Shown in pieces: positions 48,518 through 60,690 of a stretch of DNA of 64,000 nucleotides; position 1 is the stretch's first letter; every line of letters begins with the position of its first letter. Under the pieces are notes generated by a model. The model did no database searches and was not told the origin of the DNA. It saw only the letters and a list, made by a program, of their open reading frames with translations. Location of the stretch: contig CAIIXF020000008.1 in assembly GCA_903813345.2 (NCBI GenBank), positions 11,125,278 to 11,189,277 of the forward strand, given 5' to 3'. Made by a program: the position numbers and the translations under genes. This DNA is from Owenia fusiformis (taxonomy: Eukaryota > Annelida > Polychaeta > Sabellida > Oweniidae).

Positions 48518-49040
48518 ATCGTCCAGGCAATAACTCAAATACCGTTGGCCCGATTTTGTTCATATTTTGTACATACCCTTTGGGGGAAGTTCTGCTCGAA
48601 AGCTGATTTTCAAAATTTTAGTGCCGATTTTACAGTAATTTAGGTACAATATGTAAAACTGTAATAGCAATATATTTTAAACGTAAAAAGATTATATAGG
48701 ACATGGCAGCAATCTTGAACAATGGTGGCCTTTACTTGCTATTTTACGATTTTTGCTATAACTTGAAAAGTAGTGGAGCGATTTTGTTCATATTTGGAAT
48801 ACAACAAGCATGGCCCACTGTCTAATGACACTTTTGGTGGAAGGCGGCCATTTTGAAAAGTAGCCGCCATTTAACATATTTTACTCGAAAAAGTAGTGGA
48901 GAGATTTTGTTCATATTTGGTATGTGAATACTATAAGCATGGCACACTGTCTCATTTTCGCTATATATGCTTTGTTTGTAAAAATGCAAGCCCTGGCTGT
49001 TTGATGGGATTTGCTACGCTTTGGCGTTGCTGTTGTCTAG
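48518..49040 (+). mobile_element. Helitron-like element, 'TCCCAYCGAAC' family, copy 3 (5' truncated)
   Basis: Begins inside the family at 'caggcaataactcaaatacc', lacks the TCCCACC end and GTCC run, and has a complete 3' end (GATGGGA, hairpin GCTACGC-TTT-GGCGTTGC, CTAG before T). Confidence 0.75.
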
Positions 49041-50159
49041 TTATTTTTATATGCATAAACATGTACATTAATCATACATGGTTCAAAACCTGAATGATAA
49101 CAATATATAATATCCAATTAGGAATGTTTCGCAACGATGATGTAACTTTTAACTGAACAGTAAAATTTGGTTGAAATAAGCTATTGTTAGCAAAATCGAT
49201 GAAAATATTGAAATGGTATTTTTTGACCCACATTTCACATAATTGGTTACATCCCGAGTCAGGGTTGTTGAAAATTGTTGTACAAGTTGTATTATATATC
49301 ATGTTGTTGCAAATTAAATTATCTTCAAATGATGTATTATAGTTAGCGCTTTTGTTAAAAAATAAATATTTATCAGGAATATTGGCTAAGGGAGAGGGGG
49401 GGGGGGTTGCCCACCCTGTATTTCCTGTTGAATAAAATAAAATTAAAAAGAAAATTTGAATTTTTAAAAAAAATTATGGTTCCCTCCCAATCTCTCTTAT
49501 GAAAATCATATTCAACTCCCAGGAATTTCTGCCAAACATTGCTTTCTATTTTGTTCAGTTTGTTTGGTATATTGAGCTATACTGTGTTATCATGCACAGA
49601 CTATTTTCTAAACAAAGTTGAAAATGGAAAGATTTGGAAAAGGACAGTCCTATTAATTTCATTGGAGGGCAAAACATGCAAATATAAGGAAAAACCTTAT
49701 CAGCTATGAACGTTTTCTTCAGTTTTCTGAAAGCAAAATACTTTTTTGATGTTGATGGGTTGATGTCTTCATGTTATTTTTTTTCTAAGTTTATTTATTT
49801 ACCGGTCGTGGGTTGAATATGGGTTTGTTCCTCATGACACTACCATGTTTTCCTCTATCCCTTTAGGAAATATCATACTGTCCCTCAGCATAAAAACCAT
49901 ATTCAATCCCTCCATGTTTGTAAATAATCTCTATATACAGGATGTTCCAATAGAAATATACCCAAATGAAATATTTTTTGACACCCTGTTTGTGCACATT
50001 TCATCATTGTATATTATGCGTAAGTTTTACCATTGATTTGCTTAGCAAGGATAAGGGTTTGTTTTCATTTCTAAAGCGAGTATATGGCTCTTATTGAAGA
50101 TGATTGAACAATTCAACATTACGGAATACCAATAACACTATCTAGCTTTTGACCAATAA
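49041..50159. other. Intergenic
   Basis: AT-rich with a G-run at 49396. The 63-codon frame at 49845 has no support. Confidence 0.5.
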
Positions 50160-50620
50160 CGCAGATGTGAGTAGGTAGTTACCAGTTTCACCACCAGGTG
50201 GCTCGTTCCGGTAAGATAGCATGGGGGGTATAGTCGAAAGTTAGCTTTAACTCAAATTACATCTGTTTTAGTGGTTCAATTTTCATATAACCCTTATGTT
50301 TCTAATAGTTATGCAAATTAAAATATGTCCAGTAAAAGAAAAAGTAATGTGTCGAATACAAGAAAAGATATTTCACTTTTTGAGATTTTGTAACATGGGG
50401 TCTATGGGGAATCAACCCGAACAAGAAGTCACATTTTCAAAATAATTCAATTTTCAAAGTTAATTAACAATTTTTGAAACTACATTTCTAGATGTACTTT
50501 TACATGTAGATTTCAAATATGACATCACATTGACTGAATTTTGAATATTTTATGATGTTAATCAAGATTATTTCTATTCGCATCTAGTCTTTTATAACGC
50601 AGGTTATTTATTTCTGTGTC
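50160..50620 (+). repeat. Interspersed repeat with CTCF-type core word, copy 1
   Basis: Holds CCACCAGGTGGC (50191-50202) and a short frame MSSKRKSNVSNTRKDISLF. It continues through 'tctatggggaatc', 'agaagtcacattttcaaa' and 'catttctagatgta'. The second copy at 58868 keeps all these but carries two insertions. Its origin may be a decayed transposon; the class is unknown. Confidence 0.7.
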
Positions 50621-51289
50621 TATGCAATGAGCTGGCATGTGCGTCTATCATGAATTGAATTCAAAGTAGCCAACTAGCCATCCCTTTTCCTAACTTGAAG
50701 TACCCATGATACTGGTATCTTCTTATCAGGGCTGAATAATCCTTAGAACCCCTTCACCCTTTGTAGCTAAATGAGCAGTAAGAATAATATTTATCGCACC
50801 CTTAGGTGCTATATCACCCTTGGTATACGCAGCTAACGAAAATTGACCGGTACGGGTCAAAAACTGGACCGGTACGGGTTAACGGTTTTATTTGAATTTA
50901 AAACAGCCATAACTTGCTCAATATTGACTTCCTCGTGTCTAATTTGAAATATATGATGCCTCCCGATGCTTTTAAGTACCCCAATTTTTTATAGATTTTT
51001 AAACAGACCAAAACTCTCTAAATGCGCATTTATTCTCTTTTCTCTCGAGAACGACTGTCTCATTTTCACGATAACCTTTATTTAGTACTTCTAACATATA
51101 AGATCTATTTTTCCCCATCAAGGTATGATGTAAATGACATGCTATTTACATCTTGTGAGTTTCAATGACGCGCGTTTGATTTTATAAAAAATGCCAAACT
51201 TTGTGACAAAGAATTTCCTCCTGCTTGCAGCGAGAAGACGGACCGGTTCGGGGCATGGCTATTGCCAAAAATTGCTAAAATTGTGTCTG

Positions 51290-51445
51290 TGAAGGCTTGT
51301 CTACAGGTTTCCAGCCAAACTGTTTGAGGGATTCATTTGAAATTTTCAGGGATGTTTCTACCTATGAAAGTTTATAACTCATTAGTTTTTCGGCATTCTA
51401 TGTAAATGTTAAGGTGGCCATTTTGGATTTTCCATCCCGAAAAGT
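51290..51445 (+). repeat. Single unit of the 'gtctacaggtttccagccaa' repeat
   Basis: About 155 bases ending 'aaggtggccattttggattt'. The same unit is in tandem inside the element at 59788-60501. Confidence 0.8.
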
Positions 51446-51895
51446 GTATTCTGTTCAAGGGTGCGATTCTGTTCACCGTGTGGCTTATTATACAGATGTG
51501 ATTGAATACTCATATGTCCTTTGATGAAATAAAAGCAGACAATAGAACTAAATAGTCATTGTTGACTAAATAGTCAAAATGGATTAGTCATCAATTCATT
51601 TCAATTCATTTTGTGATGTTTGTTAGTTGTTTGTCATGCAGCTTTGTTTATAGAAGTCCTTTTGGTTAAGAAATATCAAGTTGACATTTTAAAAAGTCAT
51701 TTATTCACAAAATGGTTATTTACAATACTTGTATCGTATGTACACATTTTACAATCAACATTAATTTGTTCAAAAAAATATTTGTACAACAAATATGATC
51801 AACATAACAGAGTATTTACCGTTAGTATGTACAGTTGTTAGAATTTAAGATACATCCTTTTTGTACAATCCAGTATGTTAAAAGACCGTTAAGCT

Positions 51896-53056
51896 CTAGT
51901 CAAGGTTAACAGATTCTCTACTAGTGTCCAAATGCCTGATTGGATGGCTGGTATGTGATCTCTGAGACACGGGGATATCAAGGCGTTGACTTTTACAGTC
52001 TCTATTGCGTTTATTAGCCAGCCACTTACGCACTTGGGCTGGGGACACCTTGGCTTTTACAGCGAGAGCTCTGCACTCAGTAGAGCTGAGATAGGGATTG
52101 TGAGTGTTCTTAAGGTACCAGTCCATCAGAACACAAGTGGTGTCCTTTGAGAAGTTGAGACGACGGTAGACTCGACCAGACTTCTGGATCTTTCCCGTAG
52201 TTGGCTTTGATGCGGCAGATGGCTGGGTTTGAAGGGTCTGTGTATATCCATAGAGACCGTCACTGTTTCGTGGTTCATTGACAGCCATCTTAGTTGAAGT
52301 TGTTTGACAACTTGATGAGTTCTCGAGAAGTTTTAGACTTTCTTCAACACGGTCTATCAATAGATGTCGCTGTTTATCATAATGTAATTGCACGCTCTGT
52401 TGATAGTACACATCACCAGATGTGGTGAGTGCTTGGTAACGTTCATGCTCTATAGTTGCCGTATGTTGACGGTAGAATGACAAAAGCTGATTGGACGAGA
52501 CACAATGTTGGATATCCAGCATACCAAAGCGTAAATCCAACATAGATGCTCTCAGAGTGGGAGGCACTGTCATCTGAGGTGCTATGCTGTGAAAGAGCAG
52601 CGATGGGGTGTTTGTTGTTGTCATGTCACCAGCCAGTGCTGCTGAAAGTTCATAGAATGCTGGGTCATGCGATAGTTGATTCATTACACCTCTTGGTTGT
52701 CGATAATCCACTTTTGGTAGCCCTTGATAGTGCACTCGGGATGGATTGTTGTAGGTCCCTTGTCGCTGTTGGGTTGTCTGGCTGCTATTGACTTGCGGTG
52801 CTTCATAGTAACTCCTCAGTGGTAGCGCACAGGAATTATCTTGTGGCAAATCACATGGTAACTTCATTGGTGACACCTGGTCGGTCTGTGGCTGGTAAGC
52901 TGGTTCGCCCTCTGGTGATGATTCTTCAGGAAGACCAAGCAATCTGCGTATTGAGAATGGTGAATCGAGATCTGAGTTAAGAAGACTTGAATTGCGGTTA
53001 GCTGTTGGTGTCCGACATACTACTGCATCTAGTTCCTGGTAACTGTTGCTTGCCAT
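51896..53056 (-). CDS. TALE-class homeobox protein, intronless, 386 aa (spiralian SPILE-like, inferred)
   Basis: One open frame with a good start (aaacATGg at 53056). The homeodomain is at about 297-357. It has RRLNFSKDTT, as in PBC-type TALE proteins, the helix 1-2 loop NPYLS with the three-residue TALE insertion (its length equals PBX), and a recognition helix QVRKWLANKRNR with the invariant W48, N51 and R53. Position 49 is Leu instead of the near-universal Phe; position 50 is Ala. There is no PBC, MEIS or KNOX domain. The 295-residue N-terminus is Gln/Ser/Pro-rich and contains DSPFSIRRLLGLPEE. Known: spirally cleaving animals have divergent lineage-specific TALE genes (SPILE) expressed in early blastomeres. 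Membership here is inferred. It acts in the nucleus as a DNA-binding regulator. A paralogue is at 63680 in head-to-head orientation. Confidence 0.92.
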   Translation of the reverse strand: MASNSYQELDAVVCRTPTANRNSSLLNSDLDSPFSIRRLLGLPEESSPEGEPAYQPQTDQVSPMKLPCDLPQDNSCALPLRSYYEAPQVNSSQTTQQRQGTYNNPSRVHYQGLPKVDYRQPRGVMNQLSHDPAFYELSAALAGDMTTTNTPSLLFHSIAPQMTVPPTLRASMLDLRFGMLDIQHCVSSNQLLSFYRQHTATIEHERYQALTTSGDVYYQQSVQLHYDKQRHLLIDRVEESLKLLENSSSCQTTSTKMAVNEPRNSDGLYGYTQTLQTQPSAASKPTTGKIQKSGRVYRRLNFSKDTTCVLMDWYLKNTHNPYLSSTECRALAVKAKVSPAQVRKWLANKRNRDCKSQRLDIPVSQRSHTSHPIRHLDTSRESVNLD

Positions 53057-53140
53057 GTTTTGATGTTTGATAAACTCTGATATAATGATGTTACTCTTGT
53101 TTGTTAATTTTTAAGATATGACTTTCTTAGAAAATGTTTG

Positions 53141-53181
53141 CCTATTTATAATAAGATGAACAAATCCTCCCTTTTGATTGG
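53141..53181 (-). promoter_or_regulatory. Core promoter of homeobox gene 1 (TATA and CCAAT)
   Basis: TATAAATAGG on the minus strand at 53150-53141, 85 bases before the ATG, and CCAAT at 53181-53177. The same elements in the same order precede the paralogue at 63680. Confidence 0.7.
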
Positions 53182-53286
53182 ATAATACATGTAGCTGTTA
53201 TCTGGTATATTTAAGTATTACTGTATACTGTTTGTTCTTATAAATAGAGAAAAAATAACAAAAGGATTATAAAAATGCACAAATAT

Positions 53287-53342
53287 GATCAAAAAGATCA
53301 GTGATATGATCAAACAGATCAAAAACATGATAAAAAAGATCA
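53287..53342 (-). promoter_or_regulatory. GATC-rich cluster upstream of homeobox gene 1
   Basis: Five GATC(A) words in 56 bases, several as GATCAAAA or GATCAAAC, with GATCAAAG further out at 53510. They resemble TCF/LEF sites (CTTTGATC). A matching cluster lies upstream of the paralogue. Confidence 0.45.
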
Positions 53343-53344
53343 GA

Positions 53345-55360
53345 AAAATGAACAAAGAAATGTTTCAGATTTGCAGATCATCCAATGATAACAAAGGAAT
53401 TAAGGTTTAAGATCAGTTTGATTGCATTTAACATGTTTATACATGGCATTATGTTTTGATTAAACTGTCATATTAGTTTTATACTTTTTAAGAGACCGCC
53501 ATGTGTGAAGATCAAAGATGTGATCACCTAAATGTTAAAGAGATATTCCTTGAATAATAATCAGAATTAAAGGGACATTGATTGCTCATTTCTCTCTTGA
53601 TTGACATGGAGAAATGTTCTGATAAAGTCAAAATCATTTAAAAATGTTCAACCAAAGTAAAAAATTTCACTGTCTGAATTTTGGTAGTTTATGCAAAACA
53701 CACATTCCATGTTTTTCAGCTTGGTCCCTAGGGACTTTATATTGCTTAATTATACCCAAATCAGTGGCGTAGCCAGGATTTGGTGACCATGGGTTCTATT
53801 ATTCACAAATCTCCCCCCCCCCACCTCGTTAGGGTCGCACATATAAAAGCATTTTTTGTATCTAAACATAGTGCATACAATTTACACTCCCTCTAAAAGT
53901 TTGGTAGACTTAACTTCCCCATTGGATTACGTGTTAAAAAGCCTCTTTATGTTTGAATTCTCATTTGCATAATCTATAAAGAAAAAAACTATTTCAGGGT
54001 TACAAATTATACATTTTGTAAATTGGTATCATTTCCAATACCTCATTTTTCTCGCAAAATACATGTGGACAACTAAATTTGAACTTTGAATTTAAACATC
54101 ATTTAACAAAATATGATATCTTTCTTAACGCTCAATGAAGTTTCAAATCTCTCAAAGGTCAAATATTTTCAAGAGAACTCACCCACTGAAATAACACAAC
54201 AGGCAAAAAATTTTAAAAATGACTTTGAAGCTCTGTAACTTTAATTTTCGCAAAGTAAATAAACACTTAGCATGCAAAAAATTAGGCGATTTAATGTTAT
54301 AGATAAAATTTAAATTAATTTGATGAATCTTCTGATATCCTGAAATCTAATTTACCTGAATTCACCATTTCGCAAAAGATTACAGGGGACTATTTTCAAA
54401 TATTCATCAAAGCCGTCAATTTTCGACCTATTTTTTGCAGGTTATATAAATAAAAATTCAAACATACTGTAAATAGCGTTAAAACATAGTCCAAAGTTAA
54501 CACATGGTGGGATCATCTAAATTTGGGAAGACCCTCGAGCATGATTTTTACTAAAATATTAACTATTTCGTACATTTTATTTACTTCAAAACTGCTTCAT
54601 TTCGGACAAAATAAATCACTCTGTTCAATGGCTAAAGGAATCATTCTTTTGCAGTGATTTTGTTGGATGCTAATTTGGATTAAATACAAGGTTATTGAAA
54701 ATGCTGCAGACGTCCTCCACTCCGAAAGATCAATCGTTTTTCTAACTTTATACAATGTTTACACAAAGGCTTTTTAAAACATTCGGGAAAGTCTTATTTC
54801 TGATGAAAACATCTGTTTTTCTTTGTGCATCTTGGTTATATCTTGTTTCAAAAAGAAAAAATATATCTTGGGTAAGTCCCCGGAGCTGGTAAGTCCCCGG
54901 AGTAGATCAATTGCATGAAATAATCAAAACGTTTTGAAATGTTTATATATGCTATATATGGCATATGCCATTTACGTAATAACTCATTTCAAATCGTTTT
55001 TATTAATGCAATTGATTTGCTCTCGGGTAGTTGCCAGCCCCGGGGAATTTCCAATTTTATTTTTGAATAGTTTTAATCAGTTTTATGACTTTTGCAGTTT
55101 TTTGAAGTCTTTGTGAAAATGTTGTAAAACATTATTATAGAGAAACGATCTTTCAGAGTAAATGATGTCTGTGTCGTTTTCAGTAACTAGGTATTGGACC
55201 AGAACTGGTTTCAAAATCCCTACAAAAAATTGAACGATTTCAAAAACCATTGCCCTAGATGATTTATTTTGTCCAAAAAGAAGCAGCTGAAAAGTTTAAA
55301 AATAGATTGTGGGACATTATTGATGTTTTTAAATGTATAAGATGTCATTTTCAGGGGTCT
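53345..55360. other. Intergenic between the homeobox paralogues, left part
   Basis: A poly-G-family start ('cagtggcgtagccaggattt') and C-run lie at 53761-53830. Otherwise AT-rich with no supported gene. Confidence 0.5.
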
Positions 55361-55369
55361 TCCCAAAAT

Positions 55370-55960
55370 TATACTATCCCATGCGTTTGGTGTGTTTGGT
55401 ACCCCCCCCCCCCCCCCCATAACCAATAAAGATATGACCATGAGATAAAAGAGCTTTAAAATGCCTTTTATTTGAAGCTTTAAGCTCAGTTTGAAGGAAG
55501 TTGCATCAAGTTTTTTAAAATTCTAGATAAATCTTAATTTTGGGCTTGATTATGCCACAATCGCACCCCCCCTCCCCCCAACTGAAACCCGAAATTTTGG
55601 CGATCGCACCCCCCCTGACTGAAAGCTGGCTACGCCCCTGTGTAGATTGTAATTATAGCATTGTCTCAATGGTTCGTGTCTCAGAAAATTCAAAATGGCT
55701 GCCTCAAGCAGGAATTCACGATATAATGTAATTAAGAGATCTCTTCAATATATGGTTACATTTAGGAGCCATGGGGGTTCAAGGGGTTCTACCTACCAAA
55801 TCCCCCTGACCAAAATTCTTTTTAAATCATACAGTTTTTCATGATTCTGAGCTCATTTTTCATGTGATTTTGGGCCAAATTTGTAAAAGTGAACCCCCCT
55901 TGGAATATTTCTGCAAAGTGAGCTCCCTTGGCAAAAGCTGGCTACGGGCCTGCATTTTAC
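55370..55960. repeat. Poly-C interspersed repeats, several fragments
   Basis: A C-run of about 16 at 55402. 'gcgatcgcaccccccctgac' and 'gaaagctggctacgcccctg' lie at about 55600-55640, and 'aagctggctacgggcctg' ends a second fragment at about 55955. Same family as 41330 and 41868. Confidence 0.7.
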
Positions 55961-56415
55961 TATATTAGATCACACATATTGTATGCATATATTTATTGCC
56001 CTTTACAAAGGAGATGCATGTATTTTCTTTATGGTCTGTGCCTTTGGAACTTCTGTCACCTAAACTAGCTTGAATTGGTGGAAATTCTAAATATCCAATA
56101 TCTGTCTTTTATGATCTGTAAATCAAGGGTAGAGTAGATATGGTAAATATTATGTTGTAACATAAACATATTCATGAATATTTTGTTTGTTGGGATTCAA
56201 TACTCCGTGAAGTTGCCATTTTCTAGTTATCACTTTAGAATCACCTATAATTGTTCACATGGGTATATTTTAATGTGCCAAGGTCACATGATTAATATTT
56301 TCATGCAGAAAACTAGGATGCGTGATTATTTATTAATCATGTTAATAAATAAAGAAATAAAAGCTCTTTATTGCAGATCTTTTTTAATAAAACGGAGCAA
56401 TTTATTCGATTTTTA

Positions 56416-58432
56416 TGTCACCACCAAAAGTGGTGACATATTGTTATGGTCTCCGTTTTTTTTTATGTCACCACCAAAAGTGGTGACATATTGTTATGGT
56501 CTCCGTTTTTTTTTGCGACGGCGGTTGGCGTCCGGCGTCCGGCGGTTGGAGGTTGGCGTCCGGCGGTTGGCGTCTGTAACAATTTCTTACAACTTCCTAT
56601 AACTTAACAAATACTGTTTAGACTGACTTCAATTTTTTTCTAAATCATCTACATGTTCTCAGAAGTTCAAATCTGACTTTAGATTTGACATTTGACCTTC
56701 AATGACCTTCTCAAGGTCAAAAAGGTCTTTTTTCAACTTGCTTCACATTGACTAAATTTTTTTTCAAAATCATCTACATGTTCTCAGAAATTCAAATCTG
56801 ACTTTAGATTTGACATTTGACCTTCAAATCTGACTTTAGATTTGACATTTGACCTTCAATGACCTTCTCAAGGTCAAAAAAGGTCAAAAAGGTCTGTTTT
56901 CAACTTGCTTCAAATTGACTAAATTTTTTTTTCAAAATCATCTACGTGTTCTCAGAAATTCAAATCTGACTTAAGATTTGACTTAAGATTTGACATTTGA
57001 CCTTCAATGACCTTCTCAAGGTCAAAAAAGTTCAAAAAGGTCTGTTTTCAACTTGCTTCAAATTGACTAAAAAAAATTTTCAAAATCATCTACGTGTTCT
57101 CAGGAATTCAAATCTGACTTTAGATTTGACTTAAGATTTGACATTTGACCTTCAATGACCTTCTCAAAGTCAAAAAAGGTCAAAAAGGTCTTTTTTCAAC
57201 TTGCTTCAAATTGACTAAATTTTTTTTCAAAATCATCTACGTGTTCTCAGGAATTCAAATCTGACTTTAGATTTGACATTTGACCTTCAATGACCTTCTC
57301 AAAGTCAAAAAAGGTCAAAAAGGTCTTTTTTCAACTTGCTTCAAATTGACTAAAATTTTTTTTCAAAATCATCTACATGTTCTCAGAAATTCAAATCTGA
57401 CTTTAGATTTGACATTTGACCTTCAAGGACCTTCTCAATGTCCAAAAAGGTCAAAAAGGTATTTTTTCATCTTGCTTCAAATTGACTAAATTTTTTTTTC
57501 AAAATCATCTACATGTTCTCAGGAATTCAAATCTGACTTTAGATTTGACATTTGACCTTCAATGACCTTCTCAAAGTCAAAAAAGGTCAAAAAGGTCTTT
57601 TTTCAACTTGCTTCAAATTGACTAAATTTTTTTTTCAAAATCATCTACATGTTCTCAGAAATTCAAATCTGACTTTAGATTTGACATTTGACCTTCAATG
57701 ACCTTCTCAAGGTCGAAAAAGGTCAAAAAGGTATATCTTTCAACTTGCTTCAAATTGACTAATTTTTTTTTCAAAATCATCTACATGTTCTCAGAAATTC
57801 AAATCTGACTTTAGATTTGACATTTGACCTTTAATGACCTTCTCAAGGTCAAAAAAGGTCAAAAAGGTCTGTTTTCAACTTGCTTCAAATTGACCAAATT
57901 TTTTTTTCAAAATCATCTACATCTTTTCAGAAGTTCAAATTTGACTTTTCAAGTTCTCAGAAGTTCAAATCTGACTTTAGATTTGACCTTTGACCTTCAA
58001 TGACCTTCTCAAGGTAATTTTTCAACTTGCTTCAAATTGACTAATTTTTTTTTCAAAATCATCTACATGTTCTCAGAAGTTCAAATCCGACTTTAGATTT
58101 GACATTTGACCTTCAATGACCTTTTCAAGGTCAAAAAGGTCTTTTTTCAACTTGCTTCAAATTTACTTAATTTTTGTTTCAAAATCATCTTCATGTTCTC
58201 AGAAGTTCAAATCTGACTTTACATTTGACCTTCAATGACCTTCTCAATGTCAAAAAAAGTCAAAGAGGTATTTTTTCAACTTGCTTCAAATTGACGAATT
58301 TTTTTTTCAAAATCATTTACATGTTCTAAGAAGTTCAAATCAAACCTTCTTAAGGTCAAAAGGTATTTTCCAACTTGCTTTAAATTGACCAAATTGTTTT
58401 AGGTGGTGACATTTTGTCATGTTAATGCCTTG
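56416..58432 (+). mobile_element. 2.0-kb Helitron-like element with TGACCTT minisatellite, 'TGTCACCACC' family
   Basis: Doubled 5' head, GGCGTCCGGCG block, about 13 diverged minisatellite units (125-150 bp), and 3' end GGTGGTGACAT-hairpin-CTTG before T. Most of it matches 27248-28718 base for base; the unit number differs. It lies between the two homeobox genes. Confidence 0.85.
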
Positions 58433-58600
58433 TCTGTTCCTGTTATGTCAAGAGAATGTTAGTTTTATTACAAATTCTAATATGATACGTGACGTCACAA
58501 TAGTTAGAACAATTGATTTACTGGTCTATATTGGAGTATGTATGACCACTAAAATTTATGATTGCAAATAGTTGTGTTTCTTGTCTATTTATTTATCACA

Positions 58601-58752
58601 AAGACCTTGATTTTATGATTTATGTCAAATATATGACCTCAAATTTTATTCTGGCCATTGCCAAAGACCTCAATCGCTACGCGATTTCGGTCTTTTAACA
58701 AAGAACAGAATAAAATTTTCGGTCATATATTACGCCATAAATCATAAAATTT
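58601..58752. repeat. Fold-back inverted repeat, about 70-bp arms
   Basis: 'attttatgatttatg', 'atatatgacc' and 'aaattttattctg' recur in inverse order around 'gacctcaatcgctacgcgatttcggtc', itself palindromic. MITE-like. Confidence 0.8.
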
Positions 58753-59132
58753 CTGTCTTTATGCCTTAATTAAATGTTTCGAATAATGGAAGTTTTTCAA
58801 TAATTATTTTATTTGTCATTTATGACAAAATAATTTTTAAAATATTTGGGATGTGCTTCCCCAATTACTCAGATGCGAGAAGGCAGTTACCAGTTTCGCC
58901 ACCAGGTGGCTGATTCGGGGGAAATAACATGGCAGGGTATTACAGAATTCCCTTAACCTTGAATTTGCATCAGTTTTAGTGGTTCACGTTTCATATTACC
59001 CTTATGTATGTGATAGTTATACAAATTTAAATATGTCCAGTAAAAGAAAATATTATCTGCCCAACACCAGAAAAGATATTTCACTTTTTGTGGTTTTACA
59101 ACATGGAGTCTATGGGGAATCTCCCCGACTTA

Positions 59133-59706
59133 CAGTGGGGGGCATAAAGAATTACAAAACCTATGGAAATTACATGTTGTCGCATATGTAATAAATTCTT
59201 ACCTCAGTGTATTCAGTGCTCTATTTTCTCCGTCATAGTAAGTCCAGATATAGTGGAATTTGTGTCCATAATGACAAATAAGAACTTAAAAATTTGATGT
59301 GGAATTCACATGTTAATGCCGACTCTTCAAATCTTGAGGTGATTTTGGAGCCAGATTACGCCGCAATGTGGGTTGGCTCCCAGAATGCAACATGACACGT
59401 GTCAGCTTTCAAAATGCCATTCCGCCGTTTTGAAATACGTCACGAATAAATAAGGTTACTTGATGTTGCATTCTGGGAGTCAATCCTCCTTGGATCACAA
59501 ACATGGCGATTCATGAAAACATTAGTCCGATTTGGTAGGGATTTATCCATCATTTGCAGGTATGAGGCTTTGGATTCATTTATTGTGCTACTTAAAGTGG
59601 ATGGGAATTATTTTTCTACCACTTGGGAGAGTTTGAGACATGAAACTTAGAATTTAGCTCATTGTGACAACTTTTGAGGGTTGAGATTTATTTTTGTCCC
59701 CCACTT
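59133..59706. mobile_element. 574-bp Tc1/mariner-type non-autonomous element
   Basis: TA-CAGTGGGGGGCATAAA at the left and inverted TA-AAGTGGGGGACAAAAA at the right. Copy 1 of the host repeat lacks it. The centre has an inverted pair 'ggctcccagaatgcaaca' / 'tgttgcattctgggagtc'. No transposase. Confidence 0.7.
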
Positions 59707-59787
59707 TAGAAGTCACATTTTCAAAGAGAATTAAATTTTCAAAGTTGATAAACTCTTTTCAAAACCACATTTCTAGATGTAATTTTT

Positions 59788-60501
59788 ATCGTACCTAACA
59801 AGAGGTCAGCTTGACGGGCGGCGGGCGGCGTCTCACTTTTCAACTTGTCTACAGGTTTCCAGCCAAACCATTTGAGGGATTCATCTGAAATTTTCAGGGA
59901 TGTTTCTACATATCAACGTCAAGAACTGATTAGTTTTTGGGCATTCTGGGTAAATTTTAAGGTGGCCATTTTGGATTTTCCGTCCTAAAATCTTCACTTT
60001 CAAGACTTGTCTACAGGTTTTCAGCCAAACCATTTGAGGGATTCATCTGAAATTTTCAGGGATGTTTCTACGTATCAATGTCAAGAACTGATTTGTTTTT
60101 GGCCATTGTGAGTAAATTTTAAGGTGGCCATTTTGGATTTTCCGTCCTAAAGGCTAAAATCTTCACTTTCAAGACTTGTCTACAGATTTTCAGCCAAACC
60201 ATTTGAGGGATTCATCTGAAATTTTCAGGGATGTTTCTACATATCAACGTCAAGAACTGATTGGTTTTTGGGCATTCTGGGTAAATTTTAAGGTGGCCAT
60301 TTTGGATTTTCCGTCCTAAAATCTTCACTTTCAAGACTTGTCTACAGGTTTCCAGCCAAACCTTCAAGTTCAAATTTTTACATATCTTACACAGTGATAA
60401 GTTCTAGAGCTGATTAACTTTTCTGCGGCCATCTTGCTTTCTTGGTCAACAAGACCACAATGCTGTGTTTTAGGTACGATATTGTTCACGTCTGTGCCTT
60501 G
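59788..60501 (+). mobile_element. Helitron-like element, 'TCGTACCTAA' family
   Basis: Starts TCGTACCTAAC after a host A. Near the end it has TTAGGTACGA, then hairpin CAC-GTCT-GTG and CTTG before a host T. Contains about 3.5 tandem units of about 155 bp ('tctacaggttttcagccaaa', 'ggtggccattttggattttc'). The empty site is visible in copy 1 of the host repeat (about 50485-50510), with no target duplication. Confidence 0.75.
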
Positions 60502-60690
60502 TTATATGTAGATTTCAAATATGCCATCAGTAGGACTCAATTGTGAATTTTTAATGACGTAAATCAAGATTATTTCTACTCGCATCCATTCTGATACTCA
60601 TACTCTTTCTGTTTCACCTCAGGGCTAAGAAGAAATGAGATGTCATGGTTTATCATGATGACTCGCATCTAGGATATTGGAATAGATATA

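Larger units (their letters stand above)
58868..60620 (+). repeat. Interspersed repeat with CTCF-type core word, copy 2, split by two insertions
   Basis: CCACCAGGTGGC at 58899-58910 and the MSSKRKYYLPNTRKDISLF frame match copy 1 at 50160. The sequence is broken at 59131 and 59788 by separate elements, and resumes each time where copy 1 continues. Confidence 0.8.

Noticed and set aside
52546-52980. Plus-strand frames of 81 and 60 codons
   Set aside because: Antisense shadows of the intronless homeobox gene; the second also recurs antisense to its paralogue.
57280-57489. 69-codon frame in the 56-58 kb repeat
   Set aside because: Created by minisatellite periodicity; not preserved in the other copy.
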